Shown: positions 45,191 to 55,835 of the stretch, in pieces
How the letters are laid out: the number at the start of each line of letters is the position of its first letter
How positions within the stretch are numbered: the stretch's first letter is position 1
DNA from: Vicia villosa
Taxonomy: Eukaryota; Streptophyta; Magnoliopsida; Fabales; Fabaceae
Direction: 5' to 3'
NCBI RefSeq assembly: GCF_029867415.1
Contig: NC_081181.1
Span: forward strand, 75,426,144-75,490,143
DNA: 64,000 nucleotides
Notes under the pieces: generated by a model
Seen by the model: the letters and a program-made list of their open reading frames with translations, nothing else
Database searches by the model: none
Told to the model about the DNA's origin: nothing
Program-made: the position numbers and the translations under genes

Positions 45191-48100
45191 TGTCATACCC
45201 CAATTTTTGACCCTAAGATCATACATCAATTGCATTCAATCATCAATCAAGAGCACCATTGTGAAGCTTTATCTTTGATACTGTGGTTATCTCTGAGGGG
45301 AATTATCGAGCATTTATAGCCTTTTTATTTGTTTATACTAACCAAAAATCAAAAATATATGTTTTGTCTCTTTTGTTTATATTTTACAGGTGAAAGATCG
45401 GGCAAAAATCAAAACAGTGCAAGAAAACAATTTTTGAAAATTTGAAGGTGGAAATCGATTTACCCCTGTGGGAAATCGATTTCCTGTGCGCAAAATTCAA
45501 AAAAATATAAAGAGGGAAGCTTGACATCATTTTGGCACCTTTTTTATTTGATCATTTTATCAATTTTCCACCTCATCAAAATTAACTCATTCATTAAACC
45601 CACTTTAACCTCATTTTACCATTTTTACCATTTAATTGCCACTTTAATCACCAATTAAACACAAGTTAATCACCAAACACAAAAAGACCAATTTGCCACT
45701 ACTCTTGCTCCAATTCTATAAATAGAGCCCTCTACTCTCTCATTTCTCAAGCTTGGAGAGCCAAAAAATTGCTTGCAAATTCATTTCTCACCCTTTCCAA
45801 AACCCTCACCCAAAGTTCATTTTCATAAGATTAGTAAGGTTCACATTGAATCTTGCTAATTTTGAACTAAGCCTCCTACATTTCTCTCTTTTCTTTGATT
45901 GTTCATCTCCATATTTGAAGGATCTACACTTTGTGCTTGTTCTTGAAGCTACTTCAACACTTTAATTCAAGAATTGGTAAATTTCTCAATTCTAAGATGT
46001 AGATCTATGTTGCTTGTGTTCAATGCATCTTTGATGCTATATTGGTGCTATTTGATGGTGATTTGAGGGAAAATTCGTGCTCCAATGGATACGTGATCAT
46101 AAGGTGTTTGTATGTTTGCCTAAATCAAGTTTCAAAGTTCATAATGCTGTTTTTTTTGAAAACTGTGCGCAGGAAATCGATTTCCTACAGAGGGAAATCG
46201 ATTTCCACTCTATTTTTTGCGCCAGATCTGAATTCTGCAGGCAGGAAATCGATTTCCTACAGAGGTAAATCGATTTCCAGTGAGGCAGAATGCTTGTTTT
46301 TGTGGTTTTTGACTTGTTTTTGGTTCTAACTCATCTTCTACTCCTTTCTTTTGATATTTTCTTTGAATCACAAGTTAGAGGCCTAATTTCTCTCTAATTT
46401 CAATGGACTTAGGGCGTCGATAGGATGAGAATCCAAATCCGCAATATTAAGTGATTGATGTTATGGATGAAAGGAGCTTTTAATGTGGTTCCATCTTTTA
46501 CTTCTTTTTATTTTGGTCGATGAAAGTCTTAATGCCTTGAGAATTCTTATGGATTCTTGGTGAAGACTAGATCACTCACCTATTTTCTTTTCGTGCGGTA
46601 TTGCTTTCGGAAGGCGATCTACATATCGTTCTTCTCGCATGCATTAGCACATAAAGTTTTGACCGGCCTCGTTGTAGGGTGATTTCTACATAAATCACTA
46701 GGCGATCTGCTTAACATAGCGCAATATTTCGTGTCCCAAATAAAAAGATCCAACATGGAAGAGAATTGTATGCGGTTGATTTAAGACTTGTGGAGGTTTT
46801 TATCGTGTAGTCGCTATGATTTTATCAAGCTTCTGATAAACCCCATTGAATTTAAATCCGAGTACATCATTCACTCACCATAGATCTTCCTACTAACTTT
46901 GATAACATACTTGACAAGTTTCAAGATGGTTATCTTTAACATTTAACAACTAACTTTAATTTCCGCACCTTTACTATACCGCTCTTTATATTTCTCGCTT
47001 TATCGCTTTATTTTACCATTTCATCATATTTACTTTCCGCCATTTTCTCTTTGTCCACTTGGACATATGTTTATGATTCCGTTATTTTTCTTTGTCCACT
47101 TGGACCATACTTTACTTTTTTTTGCTAAAACACTGATAAACAATCGAAAATCTAAAAAATACATAAGGTTCTCTTTGGACTATCGGTTACTATCCCTAGC
47201 ACTTTGGAGATTTGGACTTATGGACCTAGTACCTCTGGACTCATTCTATTACTATCATGTGATTGTTCTGTATGTCTGGCATTGTTCTGTTGTATGTTTA
47301 TGTGTGCAGGTATTTCCTTGAAAGCCCTTGATGGTTAATTCCAAGGCATTGAGATAAGGATTTTACCCAAAAAACAGCCGTTACTCTGCCCGATTTTCGT
47401 CAGAATTTTAATGCGCTTAATGCAAAGTGGTGCTAAGACAATAAGTTCATCTGGATCCCCAAGTGTTAATGTGTTGGTATTGATAAATCCAAAGGATGGG
47501 AAAACTACCTTGGCTCTTAATGTCGAGTGTTGGCTTCTTATTTGGTTAGACCGTTTCTTTCCTTAGCTTTTATTTTATGCACTAGGTTAGCCTCTTCATC
47601 TCCTCCCATTCTTAAATTTTCAAAATCTTCTCCCTTTTTCCAAAATATTCTTATGTTTGCAATCTTTTCAAAACCTTTTTCTTAAAAATATCTTTCGCCC
47701 TTAGTGGCTTTTCTTCAAAAGTTTAGACACCGTTAATTGTCGAAACGAGTGGTTATACCCCACGATTTTGAAATTGATTGATAATAACGAGATCTTTTCC
47801 GCGTGAGAGAGCTAGTGGCATACTTGTTGATTTTATCCGAGTTGGAGCCCTTCTTTCATTTGCGATGCAAAGAACTTGTTTGTTCTCATGCTCAAGATCA
47901 ATGGCTGAGTATTTCTCTCTAACGACAACAAAGTGTTTATTCGTTTTAAAACGTTTTTCCCAATAGCGGAACTACATTAGCTCTGACTTCTCCATTGCAC
48001 CGAGGAGGTATGTAGGCCCAAAGCTTAACGCTTTGCCGAGCTTATTTTGAAAATAAAACAAACCGTTTTTAGCACACACACAGATTTTCAAAAAGGTTCT

Positions 48101-48314
48101 CGTGGAGTACCACGGATATGAGGGGTGCTTTAAACCTTCCCCTCATATAATCAACACTCGAACCTGAGTTCTCTTTCTTGTTTTAAAAACAAAACTTTGG
48201 GTTTTACGTTCTTTTCCCTTTTCCTTTGAAAAAATAAAGCGCAGTGGTGATTTCAAAACGGAATATTGATTCGAGTCAATCCCATGGCTTCGATATCAGA
48301 TTTTCCCCGCTACA
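45191..48314 (+). repeat. Ogre-2 3' LTR (3124 bp)
   Basis: The pair of 20480-23601. TATA box at 45717-45724; palindrome pairs centred at 45456/45477, 46178/46199 and 46250/46271. Followed by TATAC. Confidence 0.94.
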
Positions 48315-49461
48315 TATACATAACGTTACATGTGATTTATAACTCATCCAACATGTATATCAACGTCATAACCATAGTGTAATCATGCATTTAATCATCA
48401 TAGAAACACATATTTACTCTAACAATTCCATGATAATTCTCAATCCACACAAGAGGCTTTCGGTTCCCAATTCGGAACGAAACTCCACTCAATAGGGAAA
48501 AATATAGATTCTACATCAGACCAGTTCGCTATGCGAACTGCCAACGAAGCCCCGATTCGCTATAGCGAGCAGTAGCAAACTCTAGCGAGTAAATCAACTC
48601 AACTCCCAGACTTATTCGTTATGTGTTCGCTACAGTGAGCCAAAGTTCGATAAGCGAAGGTTCTTAACAAAGGAAAAACTAGAACTTTCCATAGCACATC
48701 TAAACTCCTAAAATATGGTCAAGGGTTCAGTAATCATTTTAGGATAACATCAAACATCCTAATAGTTAGGGTAATATTCTGGTCTAAGTTCAACACAAGG
48801 ATCACATCTTATTGACATAAACTCAAGGCTAGAATTATGCTTATTCTAAAACCAAGCAACTCCTAATCATATTCCATAATTTATATCTGCATCAAAATCA
48901 TGTTATCTAAGCAATATCACATAAATAATTGAAAGAACTTTCCAACGCTTCTGACGGTGCTCCGTTTGGAGTTGTAGAACTCAAGTTATGGCCATTATAG
49001 TGAAACACAATTATGCAGTCTGCAGGCATTCGCTGCAGCGAACACAGAGTTCGCTGTAGCGAACCTGACAGTGCAGAACACGGATTTTAGGGTTCTAACC
49101 TCCATTTTTGCATCTTAATCAATCCTAATTCAATCTCAAACATGTAATGACGATACAATCCATTTATTATCATAATGAGAACATATTTTCATCAATTGAT
49201 CAAGCATGCAAAGCATCAAACTCAACCCAAAACCCAACATGCATACATTCCCAAACTACCTACCCAAGTTCTATCTAATGGAACTCACCTTGGTTTGAGA
49301 AGAGATTCTGAGTTTGTTGTTGAGATAAGAAGATGAAGATATCTGCTCCTGTCCTTGATCATTGCCTCTCCATCCAAATCCTCCAAGGTTGTGTACATGC
49401 ATGATGATGAAGAAGCTTGAGTCCATACTCCATCTCATCTCCTCCTTTCACGTTTCCACCT
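48315..49461 (-). repeat. E 3' LTR fragment, between Ogre-2 and solo LTR S
   Basis: Starts with the TATAC duplication and matches 57004-58150 of the 5' LTR with a few percent difference. Ends in CACCT, duplicated on the other side of S. Contains TTCGCT/AGCGAA palindromes, with a clean pair centred at 49035 and 49056. Confidence 0.9.
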
Positions 49462-50742
49462 TGTAGCAACCTGCCTAAAATTTAACTTAGAGAGTCGCCA
49501 CATATTCTACCAAGGCGAATAGGAAACCTTACGTAGTTGAGAGATCAGGGTAAGATACTATATCCAGGTCGAGGGAAGGTGTTAGGCACCCTCAACCCTT
49601 TCCTAAAGGCTAACATTTAAAGATAAAGGTTTATGGCTAACTGTTAAGGTTTTATAGCTAAAGAACTGAATAAGGGGAAAATTGAGATTTTAGGGGAGGG
49701 GGACTCGCCTTGTTGCCAAGTGCCTACGTATCTCCTTAGGGAAAATCAGAGTCAACGTAGTTCGGGCACAGGATTGTACGCCTTTAGAATTGATTATGAA
49801 TGTATTTGAAATGGTTTGAAGGCTTTTTGAATAGCCTATCGTAGTTTTAGAAGTTGTGATTTGAAAATCGCAATTGAATGGATGAAAATCCGTAGTATCG
49901 TGGTTTAGTGTGTTTTAGATGTTTTGGGCGTACAACCCTGGTTTGATATGGCACTATTAACCGCAATGATCAATAGATTCGATCACCATAGTTAACAGAT
50001 TAATAAAGGATTGCTGACAATTCTAATCGATTGATTCGATTATCACTTTTAGCAAATTGATGTATTTTAATTATTAATTTATTAATTTATCGTTACCCCT
50101 CATAATCGATAGATTCGATTACAAATAATAACGAATTGATAAGGTATGCTAATCATCATAACCAATAAGATGGTTAAAACCATTTAGCAAAATAATTATT
50201 ATTTGAATTTTAATTTATAGGATTTGATTAATTAAATTAATCGATTATTAACCATCGCGACCAATAGATTTAGTCGGAACGAATAATAAATTAAATCCTA
50301 ATATCTTTGATACTTTGGGCAAATGGGATGTAGCAAACCCTAATATCTTAATGTATTTATAAGGGTTTTTTTATTATAATTAAAATTAATTAAATCAACT
50401 AAGTCGAATAATCGACATAATCGGGGATAATCCTAAATAATTATAAACCCTAATCCTAAGTTAATTATATTAATCCTAATTTTACAAATCAATTAAATTA
50501 ATTAAGTTAAACCATATATAATTATTATTTAAACTTAACTAATTAAATAAATAAATAAACATTAGAAGGAACCTGGCTTGGATCACATGTGAGTGAGTTG
50601 AGTGCCCATGATATGGGCCTCCATCTATGATGCGTTGGATTTTCGCTGGTGGAGATCTGAGGCTATGATGTGACGATGTATGATGCACCCTCGTAGCCCA
50701 TGCGCGTGGGATCTCGCAGAAGAAACTTTTGCAAAAATATAT

Positions 50743-50817
50743 TGCCTAGCCTGGGTATCGAACCCAGGACTTTGGCTTTGTAACCAAACGCTCCAGCCAC
50801 CTCTGCCAGTTCTCCAT
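50743..50817 (-). other. tRNA-like module in S
   Basis: A-box match TGGCAGAGGTGG (50808-50797) and B-box match GGTTCGATACC (50764-50754), 33 bases apart. The T arm is perfect: CCTGGG, loop TTCGATA, CCCAGG. A five-pair anticodon-like stem TTTGG/CCAAA is present. The acceptor stem does not pair, so this is tRNA-derived and not a gene. Confidence 0.68.
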
Positions 50818-50880
50818 GATGAACAATACACGCGCTGAAAGCTATACATAACAAAGAATTGTTAAAGATTCAAAATTGAA

Positions 50881-50959
50881 CGCGCGCGTCCCTCTCTTCT
50901 TCTTCCTCGCTGCGTTTCAGAAAATGGGCAGACCTTTGGCCACGCTTTTTATGCGTGGC
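50881..50959 (-). other. GC-alternating tract and stem-loop in S
   Basis: CGCGCGCG at 50881-50888 and, 58 bases on, GCCACGC and GCGTGGC around a 7-base loop (50939-50959). Same arrangement as 13561-13654 in Ogre-1. Confidence 0.6.
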
Positions 50960-52176
50960 TGTATGCTTTCATCCCCAAAACCTGCAACTTAACATCAATA
51001 AACATACCAAAACATTCCAGAATAATTGTACACAATCCCACGAACACACTATGCCTATTTATTTGACCTAAAATCGCCCCCAATTGAAATCCCCATTTGA
51101 AGAACATGACAAACCTAACAATGGCATCTTGCCATGCCTTTGTTGAAACTCAAATCAAATAGCCCAGGAACGATCTAGACCTCAATATTAACGCATATGT
51201 GTAATCAAATTGCATTAAAAACGTGAGAATCATGTAAACCGAACTTGCAAAGAAATTAACAAACCATGAACGAAACTCCACTTTTACGAAGGCTTTGAAT
51301 GATGGCGACGATTGGAGTCGTTTCAGAACACTCCCAGGGACATGTTAGAATCCTTTAAACTCCTTGAATTGCTTCAAATCTTCAACTCGAATTTCAACTT
51401 TCCTTGGTATTTTGCACTCGGTTTTCTTGGTTCTTGGCGGCCGAAAAATCCCCCTCTCCCTTCTTACCCTTCTGCATATATAGTATACCAGATTAGGTCA
51501 ACAATTTTGATAGGAAATTTCATTCTTTAATGCCAAGATCTTTGATTTTGAATCAATCCTCCTTTGCCATTTTTGATCCTCTTTCTATTTCTCAACCTTC
51601 CTTTCACGTTTCTTTTTGTCAATTTTGGGCCTGGGGATGTTCACTAACAAAGCCATTTTTTTATTTTTATTTGTTTCATACTTTTTTTGCATTGTACTTA
51701 GTATTCAAAAGATGAACAAAAACTAATAATAAGAGAGTAAACCTATTAAAATTAACAATAATAGTTAGTACTAATAATATTCAAAAATAAAGATAATCCT
51801 AATAATAACTAACACGAATTAGCAATAACAATAATTAACAATAATAGAAAATAATCACACCAAATATTAAAATTAATAACCAGTCAAAGCTAATTAATAA
51901 TAATAATTAAAAATGATCAAATCAAATATTGAAATAGTCCGACAAAAATCATAAGCTATATGATCAATTGTGAAACAGACTAAAAGTCTTGAAAATGGCA
52001 CAGATGGGTCAGATGACTAGGCTCCAGCACTTTCTCATTTTAACCCCCATTTTGACTCAGGATATCTTATAAGAACGCAGGTTTGACAATAGGAATGTCA
52101 AACCCCATGATTCTTAATTTTGATCCTTGATGAATTAAAAGACATGAGTTGACCGGGCAAATTTTGGGGTATGACA

Positions 52177-52482
52177 CACCTTTCCCTTCTCTTCTTCTTC
52201 TTCTTCTTCTTCTTCTTCTTCTAAATTTTGATTCTTTAAGCCAAACAAGTCCTTATTAAAGATATATTCTTTCTTGGCCCAAAATGCCCTTTAACTAGTT
52301 CATATTTACAACAATGCCATGTAGTTCTATTCCAACTATACCATTAGATTCTAACCATTCCATATGAAACTTTTCTTAATAAGTCTTCTTAGACCAATGT
52401 AGAATAATTCTATTTGTGCATTCCAATTACAAATTAACCAATTAAATTATCATGACCAGTGTCAGAGGATCGGGGTATTACA
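52177..52482 (-). repeat. E 3' LTR end fragment (element 5' side of the LTR)
   Basis: Continues the E LTR after S, with a longer (CTT)n run than the other LTR and a 73-bp stretch (52363-52435) missing from it. Ends GGGGTATTACA. Confidence 0.88.
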
Positions 52483-52518
52483 TTCTCCCCCCCTTAAATA
52501 GAATTCGTCCTCGAATTC
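52483..52518 (-). other. E polypurine tract
   Basis: Sense TTTAAGGGGGGGAGAA abuts the 3' LTR. It is preceded by GAATTCGAGGACGAATTC, which would encode FEDEF-like residues as at the end of Tekay/Del pol. Confidence 0.75.
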
Positions 52519-55500
52519 TTTCCGATCACCATGACAACAACATCCAGGCATCTCCATTCAACGAGGGAATGAAATTCCTTTACATTCCTCCTTAATATAA
52601 CTTTATGACTCTGCCTCAGTTTTGTTCCATCCAAGAAACACAATCTGCTAATAATCTTGTGCTTTACCGGCCCCGATTGAAAACCTTAGATCTCACATAA
52701 CATATCTCTTTCGAGGTCCTCAACCCCTACTCATCACACTGAGCATGTAGCCTTGAAACTGATGACAATCCATACCTAGTTGGATATTCATCGTACCTCA
52801 TATCTACCGGACTCATCCATACTTAACATAATCCACAGACTCTCCACTCTTGCCCTTGGTTTCTGGAAACACTGCCATTCCAAGAAATCTTACCAAAACT
52901 TTCCTTCAATGATGACATCCTAGATTCACTTCCAAACAGATCCTTGATTCAGTCTTAGACTAGATTACTGCCACTGCAATCCACAAGGGAGTAGAATCCC
53001 ATAACCACAACCCTAATATCCAACAATTTCCCTTAAAGCTCTACCGACAAAAGGGTGAATTCTAACAACGGTCCTACAACCATCATCCAAGTGCTCACAC
53101 ACGCTCATAAGTGCACCAGACATACCCACGATGAATCTTCGTCAAGTAAAATCCTTCACTTAACTTCATCATTCCAATGGTCATTATACTCATAAGTCTG
53201 ATCGTCGACCAGGGAAATATCTGATCGCACATCAATCATGAAGCCTCCTCTAAGCCGATCCATCAACATTACCTCTCAAGATTGTGGCAGAACATTGACA
53301 GATAGGAACAAATAAAAACATCACTCTGGTGATTTCTCTTAGGAAGATATCTCAATTCCAACACGAAATCTTACAAGTAGTCCATCCATACCCATTACAT
53401 ACGTATCTGATTCTGCTTATCCGTTGCGCTACTCTGATCTCAACCAGTCACACACTTCTTGGAATCCTTGAAATTACACTTCTTTCATAGTCCACTTAGT
53501 CCCATTACTACACCACACTTAGTCATTTATTAGCAACAATTCCTTCTCAACATTCGTCCAAATACAACACGTGCCAGAACCTTAAACACACTCATCATCC
53601 ACTACTCCTCGAGGTTGAATAATTCCCAAAATTAAGTCACTAACTTTTCCATTATTATGGATTACTTCCACTTGGACACAACTTGGTACACATGCTTCGG
53701 TTTAAGAACTCCTAAAGCCAAATACGTTCTCTGAGTATGAGTTTGCCTTATCTTATCGACTTTCACAATTTACAGTTGCTACGATAATTCTTCCCAACCA
53801 TACGACTTCACACCGTTGGTGTGACAATACTTCTAATAACTCATGCGACTTGACTGATGTAATAATCCTTTCTCAGAAACGCTTCAATCACACAGTCACC
53901 TAATGTCTTTCGTATCTGAAGCTGACACAAAGCTGACTTCTTCGGTCGCATTATCCCAATGCAACGTTCCTAACTACAAAGGTTTAGTTACAAACAAAAG
54001 ATGATATTGTGTACCTTAGACATCCCCCTTTGAAATTCCACGACACTACCAAAACCAATGTGCCTCTACTTTTCTAAGTCCGACATTGTCTACGTCACTG
54101 AGGATCTTCCAATACTCCTCTAGGTATATCCCACATCGGTCTAATCCAAGATACACTTCATCCATTCCAACACTGTTCACCAAGGTTAGAGATTACTCAC
54201 ACATTGTCCTGTCCAGGACATAATGCTCACACATATCTCAAATCTCAGACACTCACGCGCAACGGTTCACCAATCTAACAGATTAAGAAACATCCACGAT
54301 GTATAAACCTAAAATTTCTCACGTGACCACGACCACCCAAGGTCTCCTCATAAGCGTAGCAATATAATCTAATCCATATCATGGTCATCCGCTCGCATGA
54401 TCCTCAATCAACACAGGCGACATATGGATCCTTATCCCTCCTACCTTATGAGAGTTTCGGGTCCGTGTCTCATGAGTACCAAATCAGGATCCTACCTCGA
54501 GTTCCGGATCAACAAGGTCTCATATCTGTCGAAAAAGATGACTCACGCATCTCACACAGAACAACAATACTGTGGCGTCATACCTATCTGATAGTACTAA
54601 TATGGTGGTCCAACTCCGAGGCCATGCATTCAAGTAACTTACCCAGCAGCGTATAACGATATCCACTCGTATCCAATTGCCACGACTGACAATAACTGGA
54701 TAGGTCTCCCACTAGGGTCATTGCTCCTCAAGTCCTTTCAGTCACACTCCTTAGGATGCTGAAACCTAAGAGTGTTACACATTCAGTGTTAAATTCCTCT
54801 AAATGTAATAAGCTAGATTTGACTTGATGAGAATCCAGTTCGAGTTTTTATGCTAGGTGTGCACTCAGTCACACAGGACATACACGAGAGAGTCCCCAAG
54901 GATAAGTTCCACCATATAAGAATACCATGGCTACAACGACAATCACAAAATGCGTTCAACCTTCCAATGTTGCAGATAACCACTAGTTCAATCCACCTGA
55001 GTTCCCAACACCTAGCATAGTTCTACGACTTCACTCGGGATTAGATGAATCACAACTAGTACAGAACATGGATTACTGCACTCTGCATATCCATCCAATC
55101 AACCGCCGCCTAGCGTATTTCTAGGACTCACACATTTCAGAATGAGCATGAAGATGCGGTAGGTCCTTCCACCAGAACAGACGTCTGGGAAATTTCCCAA
55201 AGGAGGTCACCATTTCCACTTGTTCGATTAGTCCTTCACTGTGTAACTACCTACTACTTGGGGTACACCAGAACGAGTCAGAGTGTAGCTCCTTATTCAT
55301 CCAAGAACTTCCCAAACCAGAGTAACTAAAACATCCCGTATCTTTGTCCAACCGTTCCTTTATCCATGTATGCTACTGACACCATGTTCGAGCAACAAAT
55401 TCCCTAACTGCTTCAAGTTGAACTATATTGAAGAATTATCTTGCTTCATTCCTACCCAGGTGTGTCAGGAATTTCCTCCACTACTACGAGGATCCAGAGA

Positions 55501-55821
55501 AGGTTCACTCCGTCCAATCGAAATCTTAGAAATCCCAATCGTTTCAAACCTTACTACGACAGTTGGGTTGTCCACGATACCTCAACCAACACTCCTCTTA
55601 TGGCGGACAATCTCAAAATCCCTTCTACTCAACTGGCTTCTACTACTTCAGCTCGAGTCGTAATGGCTCTACCACGATCTTATCTATCACATATACAGTC
55701 AGTGAGCTGGCCAGGCTCAACAAATGAATACTATGATAGTAGAAATCGGGCGAGCAACACACACATGTGAGGGAGAAGAGAATTGATATTGATGTCTCAT
55801 GGCAGGGACAAGAATCGACCT
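52519..55821 (-). other. E internal region, non-coding
   Basis: About 3.3 kb with no long frame on the sense strand and no recognisable retroviral motif. Predicted ORFs of 90-110 residues on the plus strand are antisense and lack resemblance to known proteins. Fits a large non-autonomous (LARD-like) derivative. Confidence 0.65.
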
Positions 55822-55833
55822 GCTCTGATACCA
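55822..55833 (-). other. E primer-binding site (initiator Met tRNA)
   Basis: Sense TGGTATCAGAGC, two bases inside the LTR end GTTACA. This is the common plant site complementary to initiator tRNA-Met. Confidence 0.9.
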
Positions 55834-55835
55834 AC

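Larger units (their letters stand above)
20480..48314 (+). mobile_element. Ogre-2: Ogre-type Ty3/gypsy element with nested copia
   Basis: LTRs are 20480-23601 and 45191-48314, with TG...CA ends and flanking TATAC duplications at 20475-20479 and 48315-48319. The empty site exists in E's other LTR (CATAACTATACATAAC near 56998). Without the copia insertion it is about 18.3 kb. It encodes ORF1, gag-pro, an intron and pol. The gag-pro and pol frames have no frameshift but five in-frame stops. The 3' UTR is unusually rich in repeats. Confidence 0.95.
49462..52176 (-). mobile_element. Solo LTR S (2715 bp)
   Basis: Minus strand TGTCATACCCCAAAATTTGC at 52176 and GCAGGTTGCTACA at 49462, flanked by CACCT at 49457-49461 and 52177-52181. 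The uninterrupted E LTR reads GTTTCCACCTTTCCC at 58141. There is no second LTR and no coding sequence, so the internal part was removed by LTR-LTR recombination. A possible TATA (CTATATATGC, about 51476-51485, minus) lies 0.7 kb from the start. AT-rich elsewhere. Confidence 0.9.

Noticed and set aside
54381..54656. 91-residue frame inside element E
   Set aside because: Antisense to E, no recognised motif, no codon pattern.
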